From NCBI RefSeq assembly GCF_009870125.1, contig NC_046681.1:28790001-28854000 (forward strand): a DNA stretch of 64,000 nucleotides. The letters run 5' to 3'. Source of the stretch: Drosophila pseudoobscura. Its lineage: Eukaryota; Arthropoda; Insecta; Diptera; Drosophilidae. This document shows positions 13,562 to 24,738 of the stretch, piece by piece. The notes beneath the pieces were generated by a model. The model did no database searches. It was not told the origin of the DNA and saw only the letters and a list, made by a program, of their open reading frames with translations. Within the stretch, counting starts at the first letter, position 1; each line of letters begins with the position of its first letter. Both the position numbers and the translations under genes were made by a program.

Positions 13562-13562
13562 C
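13510..13562. repeat. (TTG/CTG)n trinucleotide tract
   Basis: About 17 triplets alternating ttg and ctg. On the - strand it would encode Asn/Ser-rich sequence, but no gene is evident. Confidence 0.9.
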
Positions 13563-16399
13563 TCCTGTCGTCGCTGTCGCATTGCTGCCACATGAGCACT
13601 TAAGCATGATTTTAATGTCAATGGTTGCGCTGAGGCTGCCGCTGCTGCTGCATGCCCCGGGAAGCTTCTCTTTTTTATTGCCTCAGACAGGAGCAGCAGC
13701 AGCAGGACAGAAGCCGGGCACAGGGAAAGGATAGTTGCATTTGCGGCAGTTTGTTTGCAAGCAAAGAAGATGAAAGTGTTAGAGGTCATAGCACTCTTTT
13801 TATAGGTTCTTTTTTTAAAGCTATTATATGAGCAATGCTGATGTCAGGGCTGCTGTGGGTTTCTTTTTTTTTGCAGGTTTGAAAGGAAGTGAACATGTTT
13901 TCTATGGCGAGATTATGGCCTGCTAATGGAGGGGGCCAACAGGGTGGGCAATTTAAGTGTGTTAAGGTTACCCAGAAGGATTGAAAGGCACTACAGATAG
14001 TCATGAATTGGTCCTCCTAGGAACGTCTGTATCTGCGGCGACAGTATCTTTAATATTGAAATATGTACAACCAAGAGGAGAAGAGGAAATCCCTAATAGA
14101 GAAGATATTTTCTGGTTATCCTTTATTATCAGTACTGATTATGAACAGATTTGGCTTCTTTATGTGCAGGTTTTCCTTTTTTACGATCCCCTCTAGCCTG
14201 ACGGTTGCTCCCCCTCAATTACCCTTTAAATCCATCAAAAAACGAAAGGCAGATACTTGAAAAACTTGAACAACTTTGTTCTCAAAGCAAACTGAATGAA
14301 ACTATTTTCCACCTGCACGAAAAGTGCACGAAAACCATTTGGACCACGCACAAAGCTAAGCCCTAACAAGTGCAGACAACAAAAAAGCAGCCCGAATGAA
14401 CCCCGGAGATGGTAGAGCACCACTCGTACGAAAACAGAGGGTAGAGGGGAGAGGGTAGAGGGGAGAAAGGGTATAAAAATGTGTGCAAAAAAGGCAGCCA
14501 ACAAATTTGTATGCCAGCGAAGCGTAAGAGATAGCGAAGAGCGGACTGAATCAACTTGTGTCTGTGTGTCTGTGTATCTGTGTGAGAGCCTGCTTTGGAT
14601 GGCTCTGACATGGCTTTAAGGTATCTGTGACTGTGTGCGACTGCTCTGGTCCGTGTCTGCGGGTGTCGGCGAGAGTAAAGCATAGAACACAAGCAGCTCG
14701 TAGCTCGTAGCTCGCATTTTATGCAAAGCACGTTTCACTCCTTTTTTTTGCACCCAAGCAAAAAGTTCTTTAGCGGAGGATATACTCGTTCAGCGAGTGC
14801 GAGTGTGGACTGGACGGGCGGCGGGAGGGCGGCGGGCGGAGGGCCAAGGCGAGACGCTCTCTGGGAGACACATAAAAATGTCATTTCCTTCCGCTCGCGT
14901 ACGCCTCCGCTCCGTGCAACCTGCCCATAAATGCTCCCATATGAGCAAACCCTCGAAAAAACTGCCCCTACAAATCATCGACAGTCGGGCGGAGCACCCA
15001 AGCACCCAAGCATCCTTCTGCATCCATCAGATCCTGAGCTCGTCAGAAATTCGCGTGGCGAAAAAAGTTTTTTGGGTGCGGTCCTTGACATCGCGTACGA
15101 CGCATGACACTCATCTGTGTGTGTGTCTGTGTGTGGGTGGAAGTGTGTTTGTGTGTGTGTGTGCTTTTTCGGATGGCATGCCTCTGGGTGGGTGCTTGAG
15201 ATTCGCAGGGTTGCCATCCGTTTGCGGCTTCTCGTTTCGAATTCACGATGAACTCGATTTTACGACAGGACCAGGACCCCATTGCCTCCATTCTCCGTTC
15301 TCCATCCTCCATCCATGGACCAGGGCAAGGCAAGGCAGGAGCTCGGCAGACGATGGCCATGCCGATGTTGATGCCGGCTCTGTCCTTGCCGGTTCTGTTC
15401 TGGTAGTTCTGGTAGTTTCAACCCAACGCCCTCGCAGAGCACACGGTGTGCTGTGCTATGCTGTGCTCTGCTGTGCTGTGGTGTGGTGTGGGTTCCCTGG
15501 CCTCAGGAATATTTGATGAGTTGTACAATTTCAGCTCGTTGAAACTTTTCTGTTTGCAGTTTTCTGCTTTTCTTGGTCTTGTTCTAGTATTCCCCCCCCC
15601 TTAGCACCCTCAGCCCACTCTCTTCCTTCCCTTTTGAGGTTACATTTGATTTGTACTTTCAGCAGAAAATTGTGTTTGCCCACGCAATTTGCTGAAATAA
15701 CATTTCGCTTAGGTCATTAGTAGGAGATCTCCTTCAATTAATCATTTTTATGGGGAAATTTAAATAAGACTATGGTATCTATGGGGGGTATTCCACCACA
15801 TCAATTAAATATAAAATAAATATGTAATAAAATATATTTTAAAAAATATAATACAAAATATAAATTCCCTTAAATTCTTAAATGGTCTAATGATATCTTA
15901 TCTACTATTTTTACCAATTTAAAACTACATTTCTTAAAATGAACTGAAACAAATAAAACACTAGGAAGATGGATCCTTATCATCTGATGGCTTTTAGGAG
16001 GCATTCAAGAGAGGTCAAATTTTTTTGGTTCAATGGTGATTTTTAGTTGATAATACTTTGTCCTTTCAACAACTTTTCTCCTTATTTTGACCTTGATTAT
16101 AAGCCTAATCCTTCATTAAAAATATGTTTTATTTTTACAAATGTCCCAACCACAAAACTAAGTTTAGATTAAAAACTATCTAATATCCGCAGGCCCAAAC
16201 CTCTCTTATCTTATCTTAAATTATTGCTTATCTTCTTAATCGTCAAAACTTGGCTTAAACTAAACTAAAATTGAATAATTCATAGAAAATAATTGGTGGA
16301 TACTCACTCAAGCTATTGTTGTACATATTGATCATATTATTCATGATCATAGTTAGGATCTTGGGATCTTGTGAGTATTTACGATACGATTAACATTTA

Positions 16400-16490
16400 G
16401 GCAACAACGACAATTACAACATGGACAACAGTGACAACATTGACAACAGTGACAACATTGACAACATTGACATTGACATTGACATCGAAA
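16400..16490. repeat. Minisatellite with (GACAACATT/GT) units
   Basis: Six or more 9-bp units of gacaacatt and gacaacagt, then hexamers gacatt. They lie between AT-rich blocks. Confidence 0.9.
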
Positions 16491-16865
16491 CGACACCAAA
16501 AATGTGCATGACAAATAGTAGACGTAGTAGTAGCATATTCCATTACAACATCAAGTACATACCCCAGTGATTTTTACATAACGCGCACTTTTCAGAACGG
16601 ATTTTGAGTTAAATATTTAATCATTTATGGTGGCATTGGGCCACTGCTTGGCGGCCTTGGGCCTTTGTACACTTTTATATCAACTTATGTTAGAATTATT
16701 TGCACAGCATTTTCACTTTTCGTTTGGATTCGCTTTTCATACGGTTTTCCTTTGGCGTCGAGGGTCGGGGGTCGTGGGTCGGAGGTGGAGGTTTAGGCAA
16801 AAAATATGTGGCTGTATCGGTCTCCGAAAATTAAAATTAATCATTCGGCGGTCGCTCCTTTGTTC

Positions 16866-16898
16866 TTTGTTGTCTGTCTGACAGTCTCTCTATCTGTC

Positions 16899-16929
<31 letters not shown>

Positions 16930-16932
16930 GTG
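16866..16932. repeat. Tetramer tract (GTCT/GTCC)n
   Basis: Tandem tetramers gtct and gtcc over about 65 bp. Similar tracts form the core of the DINE-1/mini-me-like elements later in the window, but the diagnostic flanks of that element are not seen here. Confidence 0.85.
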
Positions 16933-17287
16933 TCCGGGTACCATGCTGCGGACAGTTAATAGCTTTTATCTCTTCGTTACATGGTGCCTGCTCCTCGATT
17001 TATGGTGTTTGTGTGTCCTGAATGTTGTGAGTAGTGGTTGCGGCAGTTGCAGGCAGCTCCTGGCGGCAGATGGTGCCAGGATACAACGCTCTTCTGTGGC
17101 TCAGATTCGCTCAGCACTCGGCTGAGCGCGTGTCTACGGGTAAGCGCAGCACCAAGCGCACTAGTTGACGCCTAAACGTCTACTACGAAATGCGTTTGTT
17201 GTAGCGAACCCCAATTTCGAAAAATTCCAAATGGCGGTACACACACACATGCATACAGTGATGCTGGGAGTGAACCCATACAGATGT

Positions 17288-17400
17288 ATCTGAGCAGAGC
17301 AGAGCAGGGCAGAGCAGAGCAGCAACTGCGCAGCATCCGCCTCGGCTCTCCGTCTGAGTCAGAGTCAGAGTCAGAGTCTCGGTCTCGGTCTCCTGTCGCT
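17288..17400. repeat. GAGCA pentamer tract and GTCAGA/GTCTCG hexamer tract
   Basis: Two adjacent simple arrays: gagca-type pentamers (17289-17323) and then hexamers of gagtca turning into gtctcg (17350-17395). Confidence 0.85.
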
Positions 17401-17459
17401 GCTTTGTGATTTATGTACAAAATGGCAAAAAGCAAAAACAAAATAATACAAAATACGCT

Positions 17460-17482
17460 CGCACACACACACACACACACAG
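17460..17482. repeat. (CA)n microsatellite
   Basis: A perfect CA run of about ten units in the repeat-rich region. Confidence 0.9.
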
Positions 17483-18894
17483 ATACAGCTTGGCCACTCT
17501 CACAGATGCAGCATCCTTCTCTCACAAATGCAAACGCAGCCTCTGCCGCGTCGACTTAATCCCAACAGTGTCCTGCTTCAAGGGGTGTGGTGTGGCCACC
17601 CCTGGCCAGCATCAGCCCGAGCACCAGCACCCGGGCACGGTTCTCTTTATTACATAGTTACTTATGTACTCCGCTGGCCTCTGTGTGGGTATGCGTGTCC
17701 GTGTATCCGTGTATCTGTGTATCCGTGTATCTGTGTGCACGGCGTATATATAGACAGACTGTTGCTGCCGGCTTTCTCGTTGAGGCCGAGCTTTTTTGAG
17801 TGAGAGAGAGATTTGAGTGGAATTTGAGAAGCACTCGGCATTGTTTTATGATTTTTGACTATAACACTCCAATTATGGATGCTTAACATGTGATTTTAGT
17901 GGGGATTCAAAGGAAAGTCCTTGAAAGGACACATAGATATAAAATATAGCCCTCCAAGAGACCAAAAATGTGGTGATAATTCGTAGGGTCTTAATAGATC
18001 CATGTATCGTTCGATATATCGCACTCAAACTGCCAAAAATTGTCCATGAACTATGCTGCTTCACACCTCGGATCATCCCCCAGCCTCGACGATCCCCTCT
18101 GCCACTGCCCATTCATTCTTGAGCCCAAGGACCTCCCAAGGCTCTACCAAGACCCAGATGAATGAACAAACTTTTGCTCAAAGCTCCTCCGCCCCCGAAA
18201 AGGAGCTTTAGTCCGGACTCACTCGAAAAAGCGTTTTTTATGTACGTGGCGCTCGGAAGAGCTGGAGGAAAGTTTTTGGTATCTGGCTTTTACCTACAAA
18301 ACACCAAGGTGAGAGAAAACTCTGCCGGCAGAGATAACAGCAGCAGCAGAGCCATCAGAAGTAGCAGCCACGGCAGCAGCAGCCACGGCATCAGCAGCAG
18401 CAGAGGTATAATAAAAATCCATTTTTATAGTCCCGACTGAGCCCGTGGACCCAGCGACTGTTGCCTGTGGGACGTTGGGCAGAAACAACCCCCCACAGAT
18501 AGGGAGAACAAAAAAAAACACAGATTTTGTGGAGTGGAATGGGAAGGGTGGAAGGTTGGAAGGGGCTAGGATATTGGTGGTGAATGGTGGCGACGGTGGC
18601 GATGGTGGTGGTGGTTCCCAAAAAATGTATGAAATTTTACTGCCTGCCAACGTCAACACGAACTTCAGGCTCGCTGCCACAGCCTCTGTTGCTGCAGCAG
18701 AATCTGTGGCTGCCTCTTCGGCGGCGCTGCCGAGGTTGTTGTTGTTGTTGTTGTGGAGTGCCTCCGAACGGGCGCGTGGAATGTTGCCATATGCCGTCAT
18801 ATGTATGTACATCTACTCTCCACTTAGATTCTACATAGATGTGCGGCACGGTGTGTGTTGTTTGCGTACGTACTACGTTTGGTACAGTCGCCTG

Positions 18895-18972
18895 GCAGCA
18901 GCGGCAGCGGCAGCGGCTGCGACGCGGACAGCAGCAGAAGCAGCGGCAGCGGCAGCAGCAGCGGCAGCAATA
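18895..18972. repeat. (GCAGCG)n-type GCN repeat
   Basis: GC-rich triplets gca, gcg and gct in a row for about 75 bp, coding poly-alanine in one frame. There is no coding evidence around it. Confidence 0.85.
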
Positions 18973-20811
18973 ATGTCCGTCCGATCTGCTCAGACGAACA
19001 GACTTTTGACTGTGCGACGGGGTAACCACTTTTTTGTGCCTCCCGATACTCAGGCTTGTTATTGTTGTTGTTGTTGTTGATGTTGCTCTTCTTTGATTGC
19101 AAAAAAACAGGGTGCCTTCAGGGATTTTAAACGATTAGGATTGGAGTTTTTGAGCTGATGAAAACTGAAAACTTTCCAGAAGGAAACTTCTTAACAAGTC
19201 CATCTTTTGATAGCCACAATGCCGTGCTGAAGATCCACATATCGTACCACTATAGAAATCTGATATTTCTGTTGCTTAAAGATTAGATACGTACCTTGCG
19301 GCACCCTGTACCTGGCCATATTTATGTTTAACAAGTGTGTAAGCACATAAACATAGAAATGGAATTAAGTTTGCATAGCAAAAGAAAATAAACTGCTAAA
19401 ATTATAATAACACTTGGGGGGTGGCAGCAGCGGGGGCACGGGTGCGGGCTTAAAAATTGAAACTAGTGTAAAGCAAAAAAGAGACCAAATTACACACACC
19501 TACACGGCACACAACGGAGGGGGACGGAGCGATGGAGCGACGGAGCGACAGGCGAACATTGACAGTGACAGGGGACGACCAGGCGAGCAGACCGAAGGAG
19601 CCAAAAGGCGAGGGGGTGGGGGGAAGCGCGAGGGGAGAGTGGAGAGGGGAACATGGTATGTAATTTATAATATCCTTTGTCCTCTGCCGGCTTTTGTGCT
19701 CTGTGAAAAGTGAAAATGTATCTCTTTGTGTGTGTGAGCGTGTACCACACATACATGCGCGCGGGCCGAGAGCCGTACAGTGTGTGTGTGCTCACAGATA
19801 CAGCCACTTTGGTCCGCACTGGCGGAGATAGAACTGCTTTGGTCCACAACAGAGCACCGATATAGCTACAAATTCGTTGCTCCACACAAAAACACTGTCA
19901 CTGCCACAAACACGGCTGCAAATTCTTTGGTTCACAGTTGCAGATACACAGATACAGATACAGGCGCACTAGTGCCCCAGCGCTTTTTACTTTTAGCGTG
20001 GATTTTTCCCCGTTTCGCCGTTTGTGCCGGGCAAATAGTTAAAACTAAAATAAATTTAGTTGTTGTGAGCGACGCACACACACACACACACAGACGCGAA
20101 TACAGTCGTACACAGACAAGGGGAACCAGTAGAGAGACAGACAAAAGATAGCAGCGACGCCATCTTTGCTTTGCTCTCGCGCTGATAAGTATGCTACGCT
20201 TGTTTGGAGGCTCCTAGCCCCAGCCCCCGCTCCCGCCCCCGCCACCGCCCACGCTCCTGCTTCCATTTCGACGTTGCACGAAATCTCATTATATTTGTTT
20301 TATTTTATTTGGTGCCACGTCTTCGTCGTTTGCAGCAGCTTCTTTGCTACTTTTGGTTCTCCTTCGCTTTTGGCTTTTATGTCTATTTCCTATGCTTTTG
20401 TGGCGGAGGGGGGGTGGGTGAGTACTTTGGTGTGCACGTAACTAACTTCTGGCCGTGCCCAGGACACTTGCAGGTCCTTGGCAGTGTCCCTGGCTCACAT
20501 TGTCATCTACTTACTTACTACTTAATGCGTGCTTAGTTATTGTTTTAGTGTGGCCTTTTGTCTCAAAATTATTAACAATGGACGTTGCCTGACAACCGCC
20601 CGCCTTCCGCCTTCCGCAATCCGCCGACTCGGGTGGGAGCTGGCTTTCGATGGGTCTGGCTCTGGACTGCTTCCACTCGGGGCTTCCAGGAGAAAGACCC
20701 ACGGTAATAGCATTTAATGCACCTGCACACGCACACACACACTTGCAGTTAAGTTGCTTTGTTCCCCGCACTGGCATTGTCTGCCACACGCACACACTTG
20801 AGAGACGCCAT

Positions 20812-20852
20812 CATCATCAACATCATCATCGCCATCGCCATCGCCATCGTGG
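20812..20852. repeat. CATCAT/GCCATC repeat
   Basis: Trinucleotide catcat units followed by three gccatc hexamers, directly followed by a ggtgct-type tract. Confidence 0.85.
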
Positions 20853-21467
20853 GGCTGGTGCTGGTGCTGGTGGTGGCCATCGTTATCATGATTGTAAGCG
20901 GCTTTATAAATGCTTCATTTTACGTGTGTTTGTTCATTATTTATTTACCTTTAGTAGCGCTTAATTTTCACTCACTGCCGTCGCACTCTTCTGCCGCTGC
21001 ACACCTGTTTCGCTCCCCTTACGTCCCCCGCCCCGTGCCATCCCCCTGCCATCCCTCTGCCATCCGTGAGCCTTTAGTTAAATTGCCAAATGTAAAGCTA
21101 ATGATCTAATTTCATATTTATATCCCGGCTATTTTCATTATAATGATGCTGCATTAAAATATTGCATTTTACATTGAAACTTTCAATATTTAATTCCCGT
21201 TTTATGGTCTTGAATATTGAATGATTCCAGGGGGGCGACCTTTAGCTGTAGATTTAGACTCTGTTTTGAAGCTTTCCACATTAAAGATGCTGTGGCCTTA
21301 ATGCCACAAATAAAAACAACCAGGTAGCATTTGAAATTCTGGGATTGTTACAAGTTTAGAAGTGAAACAACATTGAATTCAACGACAAAATCAATTAGTA
21401 CAATTTCGAGAATAAAACCCACGGAAATTACATTTAATAACAAACACTTCCGGCACCTATTAGTTCG

Positions 21468-21473
21468 TATAAA
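21468..21473 (+). promoter_or_regulatory. TATA-like box before kinase gene 1
   Basis: TATAAA lies 34 bp before the chosen ATG of the first kinase-like gene. If used, the 5' leader would be only a few bases, so it may be coincidental. Confidence 0.25.
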
Positions 21474-21506
21474 GCAGTCGTTTGTCCTGTGATCCTGTGA
21501 GTGGCC

Positions 21507-22490
21507 ATGGAGAACCGAGTGGCGGGCGGCAAGTACCGGGCGATCGAGCGAATCGGTGGGGGAGCCTTCGGCGAGGTATACAGTGGCATTTGCGTGGAGG
21601 ACAACACCGAGGTGGCCATCAAGATTGAGCCACACGATTCGAAGAGCCCGCAGCTGGCGAACGAGGCCATAGTGTGCCAGAAGTTGGGCGACAGTCGAGG
21701 GTTTCCCACCTTCTTTTACTACGGCAGCGAGCAGAACTTCAAGGTCATGGTGGTAGAGCTCCTGGGGCCATCGCTGTACGATCTCTACCTCAAGTGCAGC
21801 CGCCACTTTTCCCTGAAGACCATCCTGATGCTCGCCAGCCAGATGATGGCCCGGCTGGAGGCCATCCACGCCATCGGATACATCCATCGCGACGTCAAGC
21901 CGGAGAACTTCCTGATGGGACGGGGCGACAAGTGCAACAAGGTGTTTCTGATCGACTTTGGAATGTCGCATCCTTACAGGGATTTCGCCACGAACAAGCA
22001 TATTGTCTATTCCCCGACGTGCTCTATATTTGGCACCTTGCGCTTTTTATCCGTCCGTGCCCAGAACGGCAACGAGCAGTCGCGTCGCGATGACCTGGAG
22101 TCCCTCATGTACTGCCTGATATACTTCTACAAGGGCCTGCCGTGGATCGGGCTCTCCGCCGCCAGCGACAAGCAGAAGACTGAGATGGTCGCAGAGATGA
22201 AGAGGAGCACGAAGATCGACGATCTGTGCGGCGGGTTTCCGCCCATGATCGCCATGCTCATGAAGTACATCCGCAACCTGCGCTTCGAGGACGAACCCGA
22301 CTACGTGTACATGCGCATGATGCTCCGCGTCCTCTCTCTGGATCTGGCCTACGTGTACGACCTCAGATTCGATTGGACCCAGCTGGAGGAGCAGCAAAAC
22401 AGAGACCATGAGTCAACGGAACCAGAATCCACGGTACAGTCTTCCTCTGTCTACAGGTCTTGCCTCAACAGCCCAGATGTAGGTGTTTGA
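21507..22490 (+). CDS. Casein kinase 1-alpha-like protein kinase (gene 1)
   Basis: Single-exon gene, 327 aa, a Ser/Thr kinase of the CK1 family. From the ATG at 21507 (GGCCATGG context) the protein shows the glycine loop GGGAFGEVY (about 18-25), the catalytic lysine in VAIK (Lys39), HRDVKPEN with the catalytic Asp at 129, and DFG at 150. After it come EQSRRDDLES and a C-lobe ending in a DWTQLEE string, as in CK1-alpha. The usual tail beyond the kinase domain is short. The activation segment is odd. Family members read roughly [20 protein letters not shown], whereas here it is HIVYSPTCSIFGTLRFLSVR, so the conserved phosphate-binding Arg and the SIN motif are changed. Catalytic residues are retained, so activity is plausible with altered substrate preference. 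The lack of introns suggests a retrocopy of CK1-alpha. An AATAAA lies about 135 bp after the stop. The in-frame GTG codons upstream are not starts. Confidence 0.9.
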   Translation: MENRVAGGKYRAIERIGGGAFGEVYSGICVEDNTEVAIKIEPHDSKSPQLANEAIVCQKLGDSRGFPTFFYYGSEQNFKVMVVELLGPSLYDLYLKCSRHFSLKTILMLASQMMARLEAIHAIGYIHRDVKPENFLMGRGDKCNKVFLIDFGMSHPYRDFATNKHIVYSPTCSIFGTLRFLSVRAQNGNEQSRRDDLESLMYCLIYFYKGLPWIGLSAASDKQKTEMVAEMKRSTKIDDLCGGFPPMIAMLMKYIRNLRFEDEPDYVYMRMMLRVLSLDLAYVYDLRFDWTQLEEQQNRDHESTEPESTVQSSSVYRSCLNSPDVGV

Positions 22491-22624
22491 CTATTGAAGG
22501 CAGGGTTTGAATCGATTCCGGAGCATTAAACACAGATTACGATTCAACTTTGTTTTGTTTTGAGAGAAGAAGTTTTCGAGGACACATTCCCGTTTGTCTT
22601 AGGGCTAGCAATGGGTTTCCACAC

Positions 22625-22630
22625 AATAAA
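22625..22630 (+). terminator. Polyadenylation signal of kinase gene 1
   Basis: AATAAA about 135 bp after the stop codon on the coding strand, a normal 3' UTR length for a short Drosophila gene. Confidence 0.6.
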
Positions 22631-22889
22631 ATTCCATACAACTAAAAAATTAGTGCACTATCGGAAGCGCTGTGAGGCGCGGCAAGGGCCGCGGCTCGAC
22701 CGGGCCAGTGTATAAGTGAGTTTATGATTTAAGTAACATATAAAATTTATACTTTATACCTAAATTTCCAGGAGCACGCTCTATCTCTCTCTCTCTCTAT
22801 GAGGAGTGGATGCTCCAATGTTAGTTGTTGCACTCCGTTTATACTCTTTCCTGTTTTCCACTTCTGCCGCTACATCTGTCCCTCTCTCT

Positions 22890-23340
22890 TTCCCCTCCCT
22901 TCTCACACCAGCAGCAGACGTTATTACTCGCTCTCCTCCGCCAGAGGGCGAACACTGCACGAGGAAGAGTGTGTGGGAGTGATGGAGAGGGAGAGTAAGC
23001 ACACGGAAGGAGAGTAGCCACTGCAGTTTCTTTTGTTTCGGTCTGATCCAGCCAAGATTCAGCATTCTTCTCGATAAGGTAATTTTCTATGATTCTCCGT
23101 TTGGATGCCATAATTATTCATTCTCTGGGGTGGCGGAAGGAGTCGGGACGAAATGTTGATGTACACTTGTAACAGCGTGGTATCACAGGAGTCTGCACAC
23201 AAAACTTGGTTGCTCTACCTTTTATGGTCTCTGAGATCTAGGCAGACATAGTTATATCGATAGATGATGATGCTGATGAAGTGGGGCCTTTGTGGGGCCC
23301 GGAAACGCTTCCTTTTGGAGTGAGACTTTTAGGCCTTTCA
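22890..23340 (+). mobile_element. Decayed DINE-1/mini-me-like element
   Basis: Scattered matches in the same order as the fuller copy at 45.13-46.18 kb. They are a gtagccactgca string, tgatcca, ctatgattct-cgttt-ggatgc, a ggcggaagg block, tatcacaggagtctg, ttggttgctct, ctctgagatcta and ggaaacgcttcctt. The terminal hairpins and the tetramer core are lost. It lies directly upstream of kinase gene 2 and could contribute to its 5' region. Confidence 0.65.
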
Positions 23341-23613
23341 AGAAATGTCTCTCCTCTCCAATAGTGTGGCTAGACTCCCACTAGCCCATTATACTGCTTC
23401 TTTGATTACGAATACAGTGACCAGAGCTCCCCCACTCACAAGTTGCTGCCCAAAACAACAGCAAAGCTTGACAGCCAGAGCCATGTGTTAAATGTCAAAA
23501 TCCGTACAAGTATAAAATTATTTCCAAATAAAAAAGGCCAGAGCTCAGTAGATTGCAATTCAGTCGGCGAGCGAGCTGTGGCTAAAGAAAAAAAGAATTC
23601 AGACGAAACCGAG

Positions 23614-24738
23614 ATGAAGTCTCAGACACAAGCACCGATGGAGGACAGCACTCCCTCTGGACGCAACCGAAAGCCGTCGCTGCACTTGGACAACCAGCTG
23701 GTCGGCGGCAAGTACCGGGTGGTGAAGCGCATCGGGTCGGGCTCCTTTGGCGACATCTACCTGGGGGTCTGCTTGAAGGACGCCTCCGAGGTGGCCATCA
23801 AGGTGGAGAGGAACGAGGCCAAGTATCCGCAGCTGGCGTACGAGGCGAAGGTGTACCAGAAGCTGGCCAAGAACCCGGGGTTTCCCACCCTCAAGCACTT
23901 CGGCTGCGAGCAGCACTTCAAGGCCATGGTGATCGAGCTGCTGGGACCCTCGCTGGAGGAGCTATTTTCCACGTGCAAGCGCCGCTTCTCACTGAAGACG
24001 GTGCTGATGGTCGCCGATCAGCTGCTGTCCCGTCTGGAGAACCTCCACACCATCGGATTCATCCACCGCGACATCAAGCCGGACAACTTCCTGATGGGCA
24101 CGGGCAAGCAGGCCCACAAGCTGTTCCTCATCGACTTTGGTCTGTCCAAGCGATACCTGGACGCCGAGTCGCTCCTGCACATACCCTTCCGCAAGGATCG
24201 CAACCTGACGGGCACCGTGCGCTACGCGTCCGTCAACGCCCAGAAGGGGATCGAGCAGTCGCGGCGCGACGATCTGGAGTCGATGTGCCACTGCCTGATG
24301 TACTTCAATCTGGGCAAGCTGCCGTGGCAGGGCATCACCGCCGCCAACAAGAAGCAGAAGTACGAGATGATTCTGGAGAAGAAGAGCGGCACCAAGATCG
24401 AGGAGCTCTGCAAGGCGTTCCCCTCCGAGTTCGCCGTGTTCATGAAGTACGTCCGCAGCATGCGCTTCAACGAGGATCCCGACTACAACTACATGCGTCA
24501 GCTGTTCCGCCTCCTATCGCGCTCCCTGAACTACCAGTACGACAACGTGTTCGACTGGTCGCTGCTGAAGCAGCAGAAGCTGGAGCGGCAGCGCGAGCGC
24601 GACCAGGAGCGGGCCCGTGGGATCACCGGGGCGCGTCTGTCGCTGGCCAAGAAGGGCGACCACTTGCCGCTCGGCTCCGGGCGCAAGTTCAGCCACTGTG
24701 CCGTGGGCGATCGCTCGACAACCTGCATCAGAAAGTGA
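23614..24738 (+). CDS. Casein kinase 1-alpha-like protein kinase (gene 2)
   Basis: Single-exon Ser/Thr kinase of the CK1 family, 374 aa from the ATG at 23614 (a second ATG is at 23638). There is a short N-terminal extension of about 28 residues, then VGGKYRVVKRIGSGSFGDIY (30-49), catalytic Lys63 (VAIK), HRDIKPDN with Asp153, DFG at 174, FRKDRNLTGTVRYASVN, EQSRRDDLES, and NKKQKYEMI, the CK1 KRQK-like segment. The domain ends at about 325 with DWSLLKQQK. A basic Arg/Gln/Glu-rich tail of about 50 residues follows. The activation segment keeps the family Arg and nearly the SIN motif (SVN), so this copy is more conventional than gene 1. It lacks introns and is GC-rich at third positions. It is a tandem neighbour of gene 1, but the two differ widely, so the duplication or retroposition is old. 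The reading frame is open upstream to 23443 without an ATG, so the N-terminus is uncertain. Confidence 0.9.
   Translation: MKSQTQAPMEDSTPSGRNRKPSLHLDNQLVGGKYRVVKRIGSGSFGDIYLGVCLKDASEVAIKVERNEAKYPQLAYEAKVYQKLAKNPGFPTLKHFGCEQHFKAMVIELLGPSLEELFSTCKRRFSLKTVLMVADQLLSRLENLHTIGFIHRDIKPDNFLMGTGKQAHKLFLIDFGLSKRYLDAESLLHIPFRKDRNLTGTVRYASVNAQKGIEQSRRDDLESMCHCLMYFNLGKLPWQGITAANKKQKYEMILEKKSGTKIEELCKAFPSEFAVFMKYVRSMRFNEDPDYNYMRQLFRLLSRSLNYQYDNVFDWSLLKQQKLERQRERDQERARGITGARLSLAKKGDHLPLGSGRKFSHCAVGDRSTTCIRK

Larger units (their letters stand above)
10096..21300. other. Gene-free region, alternating repeat-rich and AT-rich blocks
   Basis: No supportable gene. GC-rich stretches with tandem repeats (10.6-10.7, 11.8, 13.4-13.6, 14.4-15.5, 16.9-18.0, 18.3-19.1 and 19.4-21.0 kb) alternate with AT-rich blocks (about 11.2-11.77, 12.66-13.25, 15.6-16.6 and 19.09-19.4 kb). 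The longest open frame (- strand, 10197-10958) runs through repeats and shows no domain. A small coding-like island at about 10.37-10.60 kb is described separately. Confidence 0.55.
22491..23613. other. Spacer between the two kinase genes
   Basis: Contains the 3' end of kinase gene 1, a (CT)n tract at about 22781-22799, and a decayed interspersed element at about 22890-23340. The last 170 bp (from 23443) is open in the frame of kinase gene 2 but has no ATG. It is either 5' UTR or part of an unseen spliced N-terminus. Confidence 0.6.

Noticed and set aside
16400..16490. Evenly spaced repeats resembling a CRISPR array
   Set aside because: Units are 9 bp without unique spacers, so this is an ordinary eukaryotic minisatellite.
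16866..16932. GTCT/GTCC tract as another DINE-1/mini-me copy
   Set aside because: The GATCAAGAATATATATACTT block and the TATACCCGATACT ends are absent nearby.
21348..22001. Long - strand frame opposite kinase gene 1
   Set aside because: Antisense shadow of a GC-rich kinase coding sequence; the + strand carries all kinase motifs.
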